DNA of 64,000 nt, taken from NCBI GenBank assembly GCA_963846915.1, contig CAWJXV010000009.1, forward strand, positions 124,001 to 188,000, given 5' to 3'. Source of the DNA: PALSA-612 sp963846915. Its GTDB lineage: Bacteria; Actinomycetota; Thermoleophilia; Gaiellales; Gaiellaceae. The notes beneath the pieces are model-generated. The model was not told the origin of the DNA and made no database searches. It saw nothing but the letters and a program-made list of their open reading frames with translations. Positions 16,431 to 25,242 of the stretch are shown in pieces. The translations under genes and the position numbers were made by a program. Numbering within the stretch: the first letter of the stretch is position 1; the number at the start of each line of letters is the position of its first letter.

Positions 16431-17314
16431 GGAACGAGCCTCTCGACCGGCACGACCAGGATCGACGTCGCCCCGGCGGCCTTGAGCGGTGCGAGGAGAT
16501 CCCAGACCCGGTCGGCCTCGATCGCCGCGTGAATCGCGATCTGCCCCGGATCGGCGAGCTCGAGAACCGACGGCGCGCCCATGCTCGGGAGCACGGAGCG
16601 GATCTCGTCGAGCGCCTCCGCCGGCGCGTTCATCATCACGTAGCGGCGCTGGCGGGCGGCCACGACCGCCTCCAGCATCAGCTTCAGGCGCTCGACGTGC
16701 TCGGTCTTCCCGGCATCCGGCTCCCGGCCGTGAAGAAGGACGGCCTGCGAGTCGAGCAGCCGACCGATCCGCCGAAGGCCGTTCACGCTCGCAGTCGAGC
16801 CGGTCGAGACGAGGTCGACGATCGCATCGGCGAGGCCGAGTCGCGGCGCCGCCTCGACCGAGCCCGAGATCGTGACGAGCTCCACCGAAACTCCGAGCCC
16901 GTCGAGACAGGCTCGGGTCGACGTCGGATAGGCGGTCGCGACGCGGAGGCCTTCGAGGTCGGCCAGCGCGGCCTGCGAGGCATCGACCGGCACCGCGGCT
17001 TCGAGGGTGCAGCGCGCGAAACCGAGCTCGGCCACCGTCTCGACGTCCGCCTCGCTCTCGACGACCAGGTTGGCGCCGGTGATGCCCGCGTCGACGACCC
17101 CATCCTGCACGTACTCGGGGATGTCGTGCGGCCGCACGAGCAGGAGATCGACCGGCGCGTTCAGGCACGGGACGAGCAGCGCCCGCTCGGTCGTCTCGAA
17201 CGAGAGCCCGGCCGCGGCGCAGAGATCGAGCGTCGGCTGCAGCATCCGGCCCTTCGAGGGCACGGCGACGGTCAGCCGGCCGTTCTCGCCGGCCCGCTCG
17301 AACCGCGCGGTCAT
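16427..17314 (-). CDS. hisG: ATP phosphoribosyltransferase, long form
   Basis: A 295-residue HisG catalysing the committed step of histidine synthesis. The catalytic part shows VAVPSKGRMLQPTLDLC, VRPHDIPEYVQDGVVDAGITG and the PRPP-binding ADAIVDLVSTGSTASVNGL. The extra C-terminal ferredoxin-like domain (about 220-295, ending ATSILVVPVERLVP) is the histidine-binding regulatory domain of the long HisG type, so no HisZ is needed. It begins on the base after the stop of the TrpR-like gene and overlaps hisD. Confidence 0.94.
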   Translation of the reverse strand: MTARFERAGENGRLTVAVPSKGRMLQPTLDLCAAAGLSFETTERALLVPCLNAPVDLLLVRPHDIPEYVQDGVVDAGITGANLVVESEADVETVAELGFARCTLEAAVPVDASQAALADLEGLRVATAYPTSTRACLDGLGVSVELVTISGSVEAAPRLGLADAIVDLVSTGSTASVNGLRRIGRLLDSQAVLLHGREPDAGKTEHVERLKLMLEAVVAARQRRYVMMNAPAEALDEIRSVLPSMGAPSVLELADPGQIAIHAAIEADRVWDLLAPLKAAGATSILVVPVERLVP

Positions 17315-17641
17315 CTAGCTCTCCCGATCTCTCGCGGTGCGCTCGAGCGCCAGCGAGTAGCCCCCGGCGCCGTGGCGCAGCCAGTGCGCGACCCGCGTGA
17401 CGGTGGCCGTGCTCGTGTGCACGGTCTCGGCGACGTCGAGATAGGCGCGGCCGGAGTCGACGAGTCGTGCGATCTGCCAGCGGTGCGCGAGAGCCTCGAG
17501 CTCGCCGAGCGTGCAGAGGTCGCGCAGGAAGCGCCGCGCCTCATCGCGGGTGCGTAGCACGAGCAGTGCGTCGGCGAGGTCATCCAGCCCGGGGACGTCC
17601 TCGACCACATGCGCAGGCTCGCTCATCGTCTCGTCTGCCAT
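17315..17641 (-). CDS. TrpR/YerC-family transcriptional regulator
   Basis: A 108-residue all-helical protein of the Trp-repressor/YerC family. The signature region reads LRDLCTLGELEALAHRWQIARLVDSGRAYLDVAETVHTSTATVTRVAHWL, with a helix-turn-helix around VAETVHTSTATVTRV. Family members bind operators as dimers, some in response to an amino acid. It is directly followed by hisG and faces hisA across a 16-bp palindrome, so it is probably the histidine repressor of both units; the ligand is not known. The ATG at 17641 is preferred over one at 17650 because the latter lies within the palindrome and -10 box (TAACAT, 7 nt upstream). Confidence 0.85.
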   Translation of the reverse strand: MADETMSEPAHVVEDVPGLDDLADALLVLRTRDEARRFLRDLCTLGELEALAHRWQIARLVDSGRAYLDVAETVHTSTATVTRVAHWLRHGAGGYSLALERTARDRES

Positions 17642-17649
17642 TCTCGCCA

Positions 17650-17665
17650 TGTTAGCATGCTAACA
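17650..17665. promoter_or_regulatory. Palindromic operator TGTTAGCATGCTAACA between divergent his units
   Basis: A perfect 16-bp palindrome fills the gap between the TrpR-like regulator gene and hisA. It contains -10-like boxes in both directions (TAACAT toward the regulator, TAGCAT toward hisA), so a bound dimer would block both promoters. The adjacent repressor-family gene makes autoregulation plus histidine control the simplest reading. Confidence 0.7.
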
Positions 17666-17667
17666 CG

Positions 17668-18390
17668 TTGGGCGAGGCATTCACTATCTTGCCGGCAATC
17701 GACGTCCTGGACGGCCGGTGTGTCCGGCTCGCGGGCGGCGACCCGCAGCGCGTGACGATCGAGGGCGGCGACCCGGGGGAGGCAACGGCGCGGTTCGTCG
17801 CGGACGGCGCCACCTTTCTGCACCTCGTCGATCTGGACGGCGCGTTCTCCGGATCGTCCACGCCCGGGCTGGTCGAAGCGGTCGTGGCTGCGGCAGGAGG
17901 CACGCCGGTCCAGGTCGGCGGGGGCTACCGGACGATCGAGGCGATCGAGAGGGCGCTCGCGTCCGGAGCGTCGCGGGTCATGGTCGGCACGGCGGCACTC
18001 TCACCGGGTTTCCTCGTAGAAGCGGCCCGGCGGCTCGGCGAGCGCCTCGTCGTCGCCGTCGATGCCCGCGACGGGCTCGTCGTGGCGGAGGGCTGGGCAC
18101 GCTCGTCGTCCCTCGCTGCGACCGAGCTCGCGCGAGCTTGCGCGGCAGCGGGCGTGGCCCGGCTGCTCGTGACGAGCGCGACGCGTGACGGGTCGCTCGC
18201 GGGCCCCGACCTCGAGCTGCTCGCCGGTGTGATCGAGGCGTCCGGGCTCCCGGTGCTGGCGGCGGGCGGGGTCGCTTCCCTCGACGACCTGAGGCGCTTG
18301 AAGGCCCTCGGCTGCGAAGGCGCCGTTCTGGGAAGCGCCCTGTGGAGCGGCCGCGTGGCGCTCGCGGACGCGCTACTCTCCACGGCGTGA
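17668..18390 (+). CDS. hisA: ProFAR isomerase
   Basis: A 240-residue TIM barrel for the fourth step of histidine synthesis. It begins FTILPAIDVLDGRCVRL with the first catalytic aspartate and shows GGGYRT, AVDARDGLVV with the second aspartate, TSATRDGSLAGPDLEL and AAGGVASLDDL. Most Actinobacteria use the dual-specific PriA and lack TrpF; here a TrpF domain exists downstream, so this is probably a dedicated HisA. The TTG start is the only in-frame option upstream of the conserved N-terminus apart from a TTG at 17689. It is separated from the other his genes and reads into the trp region. Confidence 0.92.
   Translation: MGEAFTILPAIDVLDGRCVRLAGGDPQRVTIEGGDPGEATARFVADGATFLHLVDLDGAFSGSSTPGLVEAVVAAAGGTPVQVGGGYRTIEAIERALASGASRVMVGTAALSPGFLVEAARRLGERLVVAVDARDGLVVAEGWARSSSLAATELARACAAAGVARLLVTSATRDGSLAGPDLELLAGVIEASGLPVLAAGGVASLDDLRRLKALGCEGAVLGSALWSGRVALADALLSTA
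18374..18379 (+). promoter_or_regulatory. -10 box TACTCT for the trp transcript
   Basis: TACTCT lies inside the 3' end of hisA, 7 nt before the GTG of the Trp leader peptide. It would start a leaderless leader mRNA and uncouple the trp genes from hisA. Confidence 0.45.
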
Positions 18391-18449
18391 CCTTCCCGAC
18401 CGCGTTCTGGGCCTGGTGGCGCCGCGAGCGTGGCGGGAGCGTCGCCTGA
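18387..18449 (+). CDS. trpL: Trp leader peptide
   Basis: A 20-codon ORF whose GTG overlaps the hisA stop (GTGA). Its core is FWAWWRRERGG: three tryptophan codons in four, directly before a rho-independent terminator and trpE. Family knowledge: ribosome stalling at tandem Trp codons is the sensing step of classical trp attenuation. The position, codon content and terminator together make this a strong call although such short peptides show little homology. Confidence 0.85.
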   Translation: MTFPTAFWAWWRRERGGSVA

Positions 18450-18476
18450 GCCGACCTCGATCCCGTCCCGCTCGCC

Positions 18477-18501
18477 AGACCTTCCAGCCGGGAGGTCTTT
18501 T
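18477..18501 (+). terminator. trp attenuator terminator
   Basis: AGACCTTCC (18477-18485) pairs with GGGAGGTCT (18490-18498) with one G-T wobble around the loop AGCC, and TTTT then CGTTT follow. It ends a few bases before the trpE ribosome-binding site and downstream of the Trp leader peptide. Confidence 0.85.
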
Positions 18502-18513
18502 CGTTTGGAGGAC

Positions 18514-19739
18514 ATGAACGCGACCGCTCGCATCCCGACCGACCTCGTCACCCCGCTCGGGGCCTACTTGCGGCTGCGACGGCTCGGGACGGCGAGCTTC
18601 CTGCTCGAGTCGGTCGAGCAGGGGCGCCTCGGCCGCTACTCGTTCGTCGGCTCCGGATCGCGGCTCGTCTCCTTCGAGGAGGCCGAGCAGCAGGCGGTGC
18701 CGGTCGTGGGCTACCTCGGCTACGACTACGTGGCGAAGATCGAGCCGACCGTGTCGCTCCCCTCGGAGCGTCCCGACCTGCCGGAGAGCCGTTTCGTCGT
18801 CGCCGACGTGCTCGTCCGCATCGACCACGTGTCGAGCGTTGCCGAGGTGCTGGCCGGCGATCCGGCCGCGATCGCGACCGCGCTGGCCGAACACGCCGAC
18901 GAGCCCGCGGCCGGTCCGCTCGAGAGCCATCCCACGGAACGCTCACCGGACCGCGAAGAGCACGAGCGGCGCGTTCGACAGGCGAAGGAGCACATCGCAG
19001 CCGGCGACGCGTTCCAGATCGTGCTCTCGCAGCGGGCGGTCCGCCGCACCGACGCGTCCGCCGTCGCGCTCTACCGCGCGCTCCGGCGCATCAACCCGTC
19101 CCCCTACCTGTTCCTGCTCGAGCTCGGTGACGTCAGCCTCGTCGGCTCGTCGCCCGAGACGCACGTGAAGCTCGAGGGGGGCCGCGCCAGCCTGAACCCG
19201 ATCGCCGGCACGATCGCCGCCGGCGAGGGAGCCGAGGAGAGCCTGCTGGCGTCGGAGAAGGACCGGGCCGAGCACGTCATGCTGGTCGACCTCGGGCGCA
19301 ACGACCTCTCGCGGGTCTGCCGCCCGGGAACGGTTCGCGTCCAGCGGTTCCTCGAGCCGGAGCACTACTCGCACGTGGTGCACCTCGTCTCGGAGGTGGC
19401 CGGCGAGATCCAGCCCGGCCGGAACGCGTTCGACCTCCTGCGCGCGACGTTTCCGGCCGGCACGGTGTCGGGCGCGCCTAAGGTGCGGGCCATGCAGATC
19501 ATCTCGGAGCTCGAGGGCCACGGCCGCGGCTCGTACGCGGGTGTGGTCGGCTACGCGCTCCCTGACGGCGACCTCGACACGTGCATCGCCATCCGCACGC
19601 TCGTGCTCCGCGACGGCGTCGCCTACCTGCAGGCCGGCGGCGGCGTCGTGGCCGATTCCGACCCCGCCGCAGAGCACCAGGAATGCCTGGACAAGCTGGC
19701 CGCGATCGAGGCGGCGATCGACCTGGCGGAGAGCGGCGG

Positions 19740-19743
<4 letters not shown>
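18514..19743 (+). CDS. trpE: Anthranilate synthase component I
   Basis: A 409-residue chorismate-using subunit that starts tryptophan synthesis. The ATG follows TTTGGAGG. The feedback-site element FLLESVEQGRLGRYSFVG is present near residues 25-45 and the catalytic region shows DAFQIVLSQR, NPSPYLFLLE, SSPETHVKL, KDRAEHVMLVDLGRNDLSRV, AGTVSGAPKVRAMQII and AGGGVVADSDP. The protein is about 90 residues shorter than typical TrpE, mainly in the N-terminal half. The motif normally GTRxRG is GTIAAG here, an unusual substitution near the active site. It overlaps trpG by 4 bp. Confidence 0.92.
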
Positions 19744-20296
<553 letters not shown>

Positions 20297-20300
<4 letters not shown>

Positions 20301-21322
20301 TCCAGGCAAGCCTCAACCGCGTGCTCGACGGGCACGACCTCACCCGCGACGAAGCGTGCGAGACGATGGGGTCGATCATGCGCGGCGAGACGACGGACGC
20401 GCAGATCGCAGGCTTCGTCGTGGCGCTGCGGGCGAAGGGCGAGACCGCAGACGAGATCGCCGGCTGTGCGGACGCGATGCGCGCCCACGTTCTCCCCGTC
20501 CACCCGCAGCGGCAGGACCTCGTGGACACCGCCGGAACCGGTGGAGACGGGGCTCGGACTCTCAACATCTCGACGGCGGCGGCGCTGGTTGCGGCGGCCG
20601 CGGGCGCGGGCGTCGCGAAGCACGGCAACCGGGCAGTCTCGTCGGCGTCCGGATCGGCGGACGTGCTCGAGGCGCTCGGCTTCGAGCTCGAGCTGCCGGC
20701 GGAGCGGATCGCACGGTCGATCGACGAGCTCGGCTTCGGCTTCCTGTTCGCACCGGCCCATCACCCGGCGATGCGTCACGCTGCGTCCGTGCGACGCGAG
20801 CTCGCGACGCGAACGGTCTTCAACGTGCTCGGTCCGCTGACGAACCCGGCCGGCGCCCGCGCGCAGATCGTCGGCGTCTATGCACCCGGGCTCGTCCGGA
20901 CGATCGCCGAGGTGCTGCTGCAGCTCGGATCGGAGCGCGCGTTCGTCGTCCACGGCGCCGGCGGGATCGACGAGCTGTCGCCGTGCGGCCCGAACCAGGT
21001 GTGCGAGGTCGCAGGCGGGAGGGTGCGTGAACGGACGGTCGACCCGGAGGAGCTGGGAGTGGTGCGGTGCCGGCCCGAAGATCTCCGAGGCGGCTCGCCG
21101 GCGGAGAACGCCGAGGCCGTTCGCGACGTCTTCGCCGGCGCCGGAGGCGGGCCGCGCGAGGCGATCCTGCTCAACGCCGCGGGCGCGATTGCCGCGGCCG
21201 GGCACGCGGAGGACCTCCGCGAAGGGCTCGAGCTCGCGCGGAGCGCGGTCGACTCGGGCGCCGCCGCCGATCGCCTCGACCGACTGGTCGCCTTCTCGCG
21301 CGCCGAAGGGGTGCGCGCATGA
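20297..21322 (+). CDS. trpD: Anthranilate phosphoribosyltransferase
   Basis: A 341-residue TrpD joining anthranilate to PRPP. The PRPP/metal loop DTAGTGGDGARTLNISTAAA, KHGNRAVSSASGSADVLEALG, the anthranilate-site APAHHPAMRHAASVRRELATRTVFNVLGPLTNP and VVHGAGGIDEL are all in order. Length fits the family. It is coupled by ATGA overlap to trpG before it and to a small ORF after it. Confidence 0.95.
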
Positions 21323-21483
21323 CCGGTCAGGCGCTCGCAATCGGCACAGAATCGGCACAGACAGGGCACCGTTTCGCCGGTATCGTCATCGGCGCGGGCG
21401 GCGGGACGACGCCCCGCCCATATCGGGTGGGGGCCGAAACGGCCCCGGCCGGTTCGCCCATGGTCTCCGGGGGCTCGGCCTGA
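21319..21483 (+). CDS. Small ORF (54 aa) bridging trpD and trpCF
   Basis: An ATG overlapping the trpD stop (ATGA) opens a 54-residue glycine- and alanine-rich ORF whose TGA overlaps the trpCF ATG. This is the only stretch in trpE-A where neighbouring enzymes do not overlap. The peptide has no recognised domain. The DNA also holds a perfect 11-bp tandem repeat AATCGGCACAG (21339-21360) and a 7-bp hairpin GGGGCCG-AAA-CGGCCCC (21430-21446), so it may be a regulatory spacer kept open only to couple translation. Confidence 0.4.
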   Translation: MTGQALAIGTESAQTGHRFAGIVIGAGGGTTPRPYRVGAETAPAGSPMVSGGSA

Positions 21484-22640
21484 TGGGACGGTTTCGTGAC
21501 GCGCTCGCGGGTCGCGGGTTGGCGGCAGTCGCCGAGGTCAAGCGGCGATCGCCCTCGGCGGGTGACCTCCGGCCCGACGCGGATCCTGCCCGGCTGGCGG
21601 CGGAGTTCGAGCAGGCCGGCGCGGCAGCCGTCTCGATCCTCGTCGACGAGCGCTTCGCGGGCACCGTCGAGGACCTTCGTGCTGCGCGCGCCGCCGCCCG
21701 GCTGCCGCTCCTGGCCAAGGGGTTCTTCACGACCGAGGCGGAGCTCGACGACCTGAAGGACGCGGGCGCCGACGCAGCGCTTCTGATCCTGCGCGACCTC
21801 GATGACCGGCGGGCCGCCGCGCTCATGGCCTACGCAGGGACGGTCGGGCTCGACACGCTCGTCGAGGCGCACGACGCGACTGAGCTCGAGCGTGCGGCGG
21901 CTCTCGGAGCCGACCCGATCGGGATCAACGCCCGCGATCTGTCCACGTTCGCCATCGACCGCAGCGCGCAGCTCGATCTCGTCGGCCGGGCACCCCGGGA
22001 CCGCGTCGTGATCGCGGAGAGCGCGATCCATTCGCGCGCCCACGGCGCCGAGGCGGAGCTGGCGGGCGCGGACGCCGTCCTCGTCGGAACCGCGCTGATG
22101 AGGGCAGCCGACCCTGCCGCGCGGCTTCGCGAGCTGATCTCACGTCCGCTCGTCAAGGTCTGCGGGCTCACGCGCGAGGAGGACGTTGCGGTCGCGGCTG
22201 ACGCCGGCGCCGATCTGTGCGGCTTCATCCTCGTCGACGCCAGCCCGCGTCGCGCCGGGCGCGTCCTGCCCGTGCCGGACGGCGTGCTCCCCGTAGCCGT
22301 GCTCGTCGGCGAGCCGGTCGAGGCAGGCACCGACCTCGTCCAGCTCTACCCGGTTGAGAAGGGGAGCGTGCGCGGACGTGATGCGGCGCTGCTCCGGCGC
22401 GGCGAGCGCGTGGCGACCGTCGTCGACCTTCCATGGCAGGAGCGCGACGAGACGCACCTCGACCGCGCGCGCTCGACCGAGGGGCGCGTCGTGCTGGCCG
22501 GCGGTCTGACGCCGGAGAACGTCGGCGAGGCGATCGCAGCCGTGTGGCCCTGGGCGGTCGACGCGAGCTCGAGCCTCGAGGCCTCACCCGGGATCAAGGA
22601 TCACGATCGGGTGCGCGCGTTCGTCGAGGCGGCACGATGA
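21483..22640 (+). CDS. TrpC-TrpF fusion: IGP synthase and phosphoribosylanthranilate isomerase
   Basis: A 385-residue bifunctional protein. The TrpC half (about 1-220) shows AVAEVKRRSPSAGDL, LVDERFAGTVEDL, LLAKGFF, ALLILRDL, GINARDLSTF and AESAIHS. The TrpF half starts near LVKVCGLTREEDVAVAADAGADLCGFILV, with the catalytic Cys, and ends VLAGGLTPENV...VDASSSLEASPGIKD. Order is trpC-trpF as in E. coli TrpC(F). Its presence explains why a separate HisA rather than PriA is used in this genome. It overlaps trpB by 4 bp. Confidence 0.93.
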   Translation: MGRFRDALAGRGLAAVAEVKRRSPSAGDLRPDADPARLAAEFEQAGAAAVSILVDERFAGTVEDLRAARAAARLPLLAKGFFTTEAELDDLKDAGADAALLILRDLDDRRAAALMAYAGTVGLDTLVEAHDATELERAAALGADPIGINARDLSTFAIDRSAQLDLVGRAPRDRVVIAESAIHSRAHGAEAELAGADAVLVGTALMRAADPAARLRELISRPLVKVCGLTREEDVAVAADAGADLCGFILVDASPRRAGRVLPVPDGVLPVAVLVGEPVEAGTDLVQLYPVEKGSVRGRDAALLRRGERVATVVDLPWQERDETHLDRARSTEGRVVLAGGLTPENVGEAIAAVWPWAVDASSSLEASPGIKDHDRVRAFVEAAR

Positions 22641-23764
22641 CGTCAGGCGTCTACGGCGACTACGGAGGCCGCTACGTCCCGGAGACGCTGATCCCGGCGC
22701 TCGACGAGCTCGAGGCCGGCTGGGCGGAGGCGCAGGCGGATCCCGGGTTCCGGGCGGAGCTCGACCGGCTCGGGCGCGACTACGCCGGCCGGCCGACGCC
22801 GCTCACCCTCGCAGAGCGGTTCGCCCCCGGCAAGCGCATCTACCTCAAGCGCGAGGACCTCCTGCATACCGGCGCGCACAAGCTCAACAATGCGCTCGGC
22901 CAGGCGGTGCTCGCGCGCCGGCTCGGCAAGCACCGGATCGTCGCCGAGACGGGGGCCGGCCAGCACGGCGTCGCGACAGCCACGGTCTGCGCGCGCTTCG
23001 GGCTCGAGTGCGTCGTCTACATGGGCTCCGAGGACATGCGCCGCCAGCGGCCGAACGTCGAGCGGATGGGCCTGCTCGGCGCCGAGGTGCGACCGGTCGA
23101 GTTCGGCACGAAGACGCTGAAGGAGGCGACGAGCGAAGCGATTCGCGACTGGATCACGAACGTCGAGACGACGCACTACCTGATCGGATCCTGCGTCGGC
23201 CCACACCCCTATCCCGCGCTGGTACGCGAGCTGCAGTCGGTGATCGGGCGCGAGGCGCGCGAGCAGCTGCTCGCCGCGGAGGAGCGGCTCCCGGACGTCG
23301 TGGTCGCGTGCGTCGGCGGCGGCTCGAACGCGATCGGCATGTTCTCGGGCTTCCTCGACGACGAGGAGGTGCGCATCGTCGGCGTCGAGGCCCGCGGCGC
23401 GGCCAGCCTCGGTGCGGGGAAGCCGGGCATCCTGCACGGCGCGCGCTCCGCGGTGCTCGCGGACGACGACGGCCAGATCCTCGATGCCCACTCGATCTCG
23501 GCCGGCCTCGACTACCCGGGTGTCGGCCCCGAGCATGCGGCGCTGCGGGACGCCGGGCGGGTCGAGTACCTGAGCGCGTCGGACGACGAGGCGCTGGGGG
23601 CGTTCTGCCGGCTCGCCGAGACCGAGGGGATCATCCCGGCACTGGAGCCGGCCCACGCACTGGCGCGGGCCGCCGAGCTGGAGGGCGACCTCGTCCTCGT
23701 CTGCCTGTCGGGGCGGGGCGACAAGGACCTCGACCAGGCGCTCGAGCATCTGGGACGCGCGTGA
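22637..23764 (+). CDS. trpB: Tryptophan synthase beta subunit
   Basis: A 375-residue PLP enzyme condensing indole with serine. It begins YGDYGGRYVPETLIPALDEL, has the PLP lysine in HTGAHKLNNALGQ, ETGAGQHGVATA, the phosphate-binding CVGGGSNAIGMF, and LDYPGVGPEHA. This is the TrpB1 type that pairs with TrpA. The ATG overlaps the trpCF stop and the stop overlaps the trpA GTG. Confidence 0.95.
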   Translation: MTSGVYGDYGGRYVPETLIPALDELEAGWAEAQADPGFRAELDRLGRDYAGRPTPLTLAERFAPGKRIYLKREDLLHTGAHKLNNALGQAVLARRLGKHRIVAETGAGQHGVATATVCARFGLECVVYMGSEDMRRQRPNVERMGLLGAEVRPVEFGTKTLKEATSEAIRDWITNVETTHYLIGSCVGPHPYPALVRELQSVIGREAREQLLAAEERLPDVVVACVGGGSNAIGMFSGFLDDEEVRIVGVEARGAASLGAGKPGILHGARSAVLADDDGQILDAHSISAGLDYPGVGPEHAALRDAGRVEYLSASDDEALGAFCRLAETEGIIPALEPAHALARAAELEGDLVLVCLSGRGDKDLDQALEHLGRA

Positions 23765-24456
23765 GCAGTAAGGCGCTCGTCGTCTACCTCATGACCGGGC
23801 CCGAGACGCCGGCGCTGGCCGCGGCCGCCGTCGACGGCGGCGCCGACATCGTCGAGATCGGGATCCCGTTCTCCGATCCGCTCGCGGACGGGCCGGTGAT
23901 CCGCCGCGCGGGCGAGCGGGCGCTCGCGCAGGGGATGCGCACTGCGGTATGCCTGGAGCTGCTCGAGCGGACGCGCGCCCTCGTCGACGTGCCGCTCGTG
24001 CCGATGACGTACGCGTCGATCCTCGAGGCCTACGGCTGGGACCGGTTCGTCACCGACGCGCGGGCCGCCGGTGCGACCAGTCTGATCGTTGTAGACCTGC
24101 CCGCGGGGGAACGCCCCGAGTTGCGCCGCATCCAGCTCGTCGCGCCGACCTCCACCGACGCCAGGCTGCGCCTCGCGGCCGAGCAGACCGACGGCTGGCT
24201 CTACCTCGTCACCGTCACCGGCACGACCGGCACCCGCGAGAGCACGTCCTCACAGCTGCCCGGCCTGGTCGAGCGCGTCCGGCGCGTCACCGACGCCCCG
24301 CTCTACGCCGGGTTCGGCATCTCCACGCCGGAGCACGCCCGCGAGACCGCCGCGCTCGTCGACGGGATCGCGGTCGGCTCGCGAGCCGTGGAGGTCGCCG
24401 AGAACGGACCGGACGCGCTGCGCGAGTACGTGGCGTCGCTGCGCGCCGCGTTCTAG
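23761..24456 (+). CDS. trpA: Tryptophan synthase alpha subunit
   Basis: A 231-residue TIM barrel cleaving indole-3-glycerol phosphate for TrpB. The catalytic glutamate and aspartate are in IVEIGIPFSDPLADGPVIRRAGERAL and the PMTYASILEAYGWDRF region; GFGISTPEHA is the phosphate loop. It is about 30 residues shorter than the common 260, mostly in the central segment after LPAGERPEL. The GTG overlaps the trpB stop. It ends the trp operon and its last 4 bp overlap the convergent SIMPL gene, leaving no room for a terminator. Confidence 0.93.
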   Translation: MSSKALVVYLMTGPETPALAAAAVDGGADIVEIGIPFSDPLADGPVIRRAGERALAQGMRTAVCLELLERTRALVDVPLVPMTYASILEAYGWDRFVTDARAAGATSLIVVDLPAGERPELRRIQLVAPTSTDARLRLAAEQTDGWLYLVTVTGTTGTRESTSSQLPGLVERVRRVTDAPLYAGFGISTPEHARETAALVDGIAVGSRAVEVAENGPDALREYVASLRAAF

Positions 24457-25163
24457 CTCCCCTCGAAGACCACGGTCACGTTGGCCGTGATCTGGCTCGT
24501 GCCGGCCTGGACCGGCGTCGGCTCGGCGGCGGCCTTCGCGTCGGCGAACGGGATCGGTCCGAAGGAGCCGTTCTCCTCGATCGAGGTCACCGCTCCCACC
24601 TGCAGGCCCCCCGCGGCGGCGAGCACGTCGGCCTTCGCGCGCGCGTCGGCGACGGCAGCCTTGAGCGCCGAGCTGTAGAGCCTTGACTGGTCGGCGACGG
24701 TCAGGTTCGGCCCGTCCACCTGGTTCGCGCCCGCTGCCACCGCGGTGTCGACGATCGAGCCGGCGCGAGAGAGATCCGTGACCGTGGCCGACACGGAGTT
24801 CGACGCGGTGTAGCCGATGATCGCGGCGCCGTCGTCGCTCGTGACCGGCGACAGCGACACCGAGCTCGTCTGCAGCGACGCGGCGGGAATGCCCGCACCA
24901 TCGAGGGCGGCGATCAGCTTGCGCATCTGGGCGGAGTCGTCGTTCAACGCCTGCACGGCCGTCTTGCCGCGCGTCGTGACGCCGAATCCGAACATGGCCT
25001 GCGTCGGCGTGGCCGAGACGGTGCCGCTACCCGACACGGTGATCGAGCGCGCAGTCTGCGGCGGCGTGGTGTCGCTGCTCGCGGACTCCGGCCGGCCGAC
25101 GCCGGCGAACACCACCACTGCGGCGACCGCGGCGCCGATCGCAGCGAGACGGATGAGCTTCAT
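24453..25163 (-). CDS. Secreted SIMPL (DUF541) domain protein
   Basis: A 236-residue exported protein. Residues 1-22 (MKLIRLAAIGAAVAAVVVFAG) look like a signal peptide or single anchor. The SIMPL domain runs from about 38 to 235: ITVSGSGTVSATPTQAMFGFGVTTRG, the YTASNSVSATVTDLSRAGSIVDTAV core and ALKAAVADARAKADVLAAAGGLQVG. Family members are surface or periplasmic proteins of unclear biochemical role. The start has a good GGGAGG at 8 nt. It converges on trpA. Confidence 0.85.
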   Translation of the reverse strand: MKLIRLAAIGAAVAAVVVFAGVGRPESASSDTTPPQTARSITVSGSGTVSATPTQAMFGFGVTTRGKTAVQALNDDSAQMRKLIAALDGAGIPAASLQTSSVSLSPVTSDDGAAIIGYTASNSVSATVTDLSRAGSIVDTAVAAGANQVDGPNLTVADQSRLYSSALKAAVADARAKADVLAAAGGLQVGAVTSIEENGSFGPIPFADAKAAAEPTPVQAGTSQITANVTVVFEGS

Positions 25164-25242
25164 CGTGACCTCCCTGGGTTGACGCCTTGTCTACGCCGCC
25201 GCGCCTCGCGTGCGTCACGACGCGTCCAGGGGCGCGGGAGCG

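Noticed and set aside
17668..18390. hisA as the dual-function PriA
   Set aside because: A full TrpF domain exists in the TrpC-TrpF fusion 4 kb downstream, so dual function is not needed; sequence alone does not prove either.
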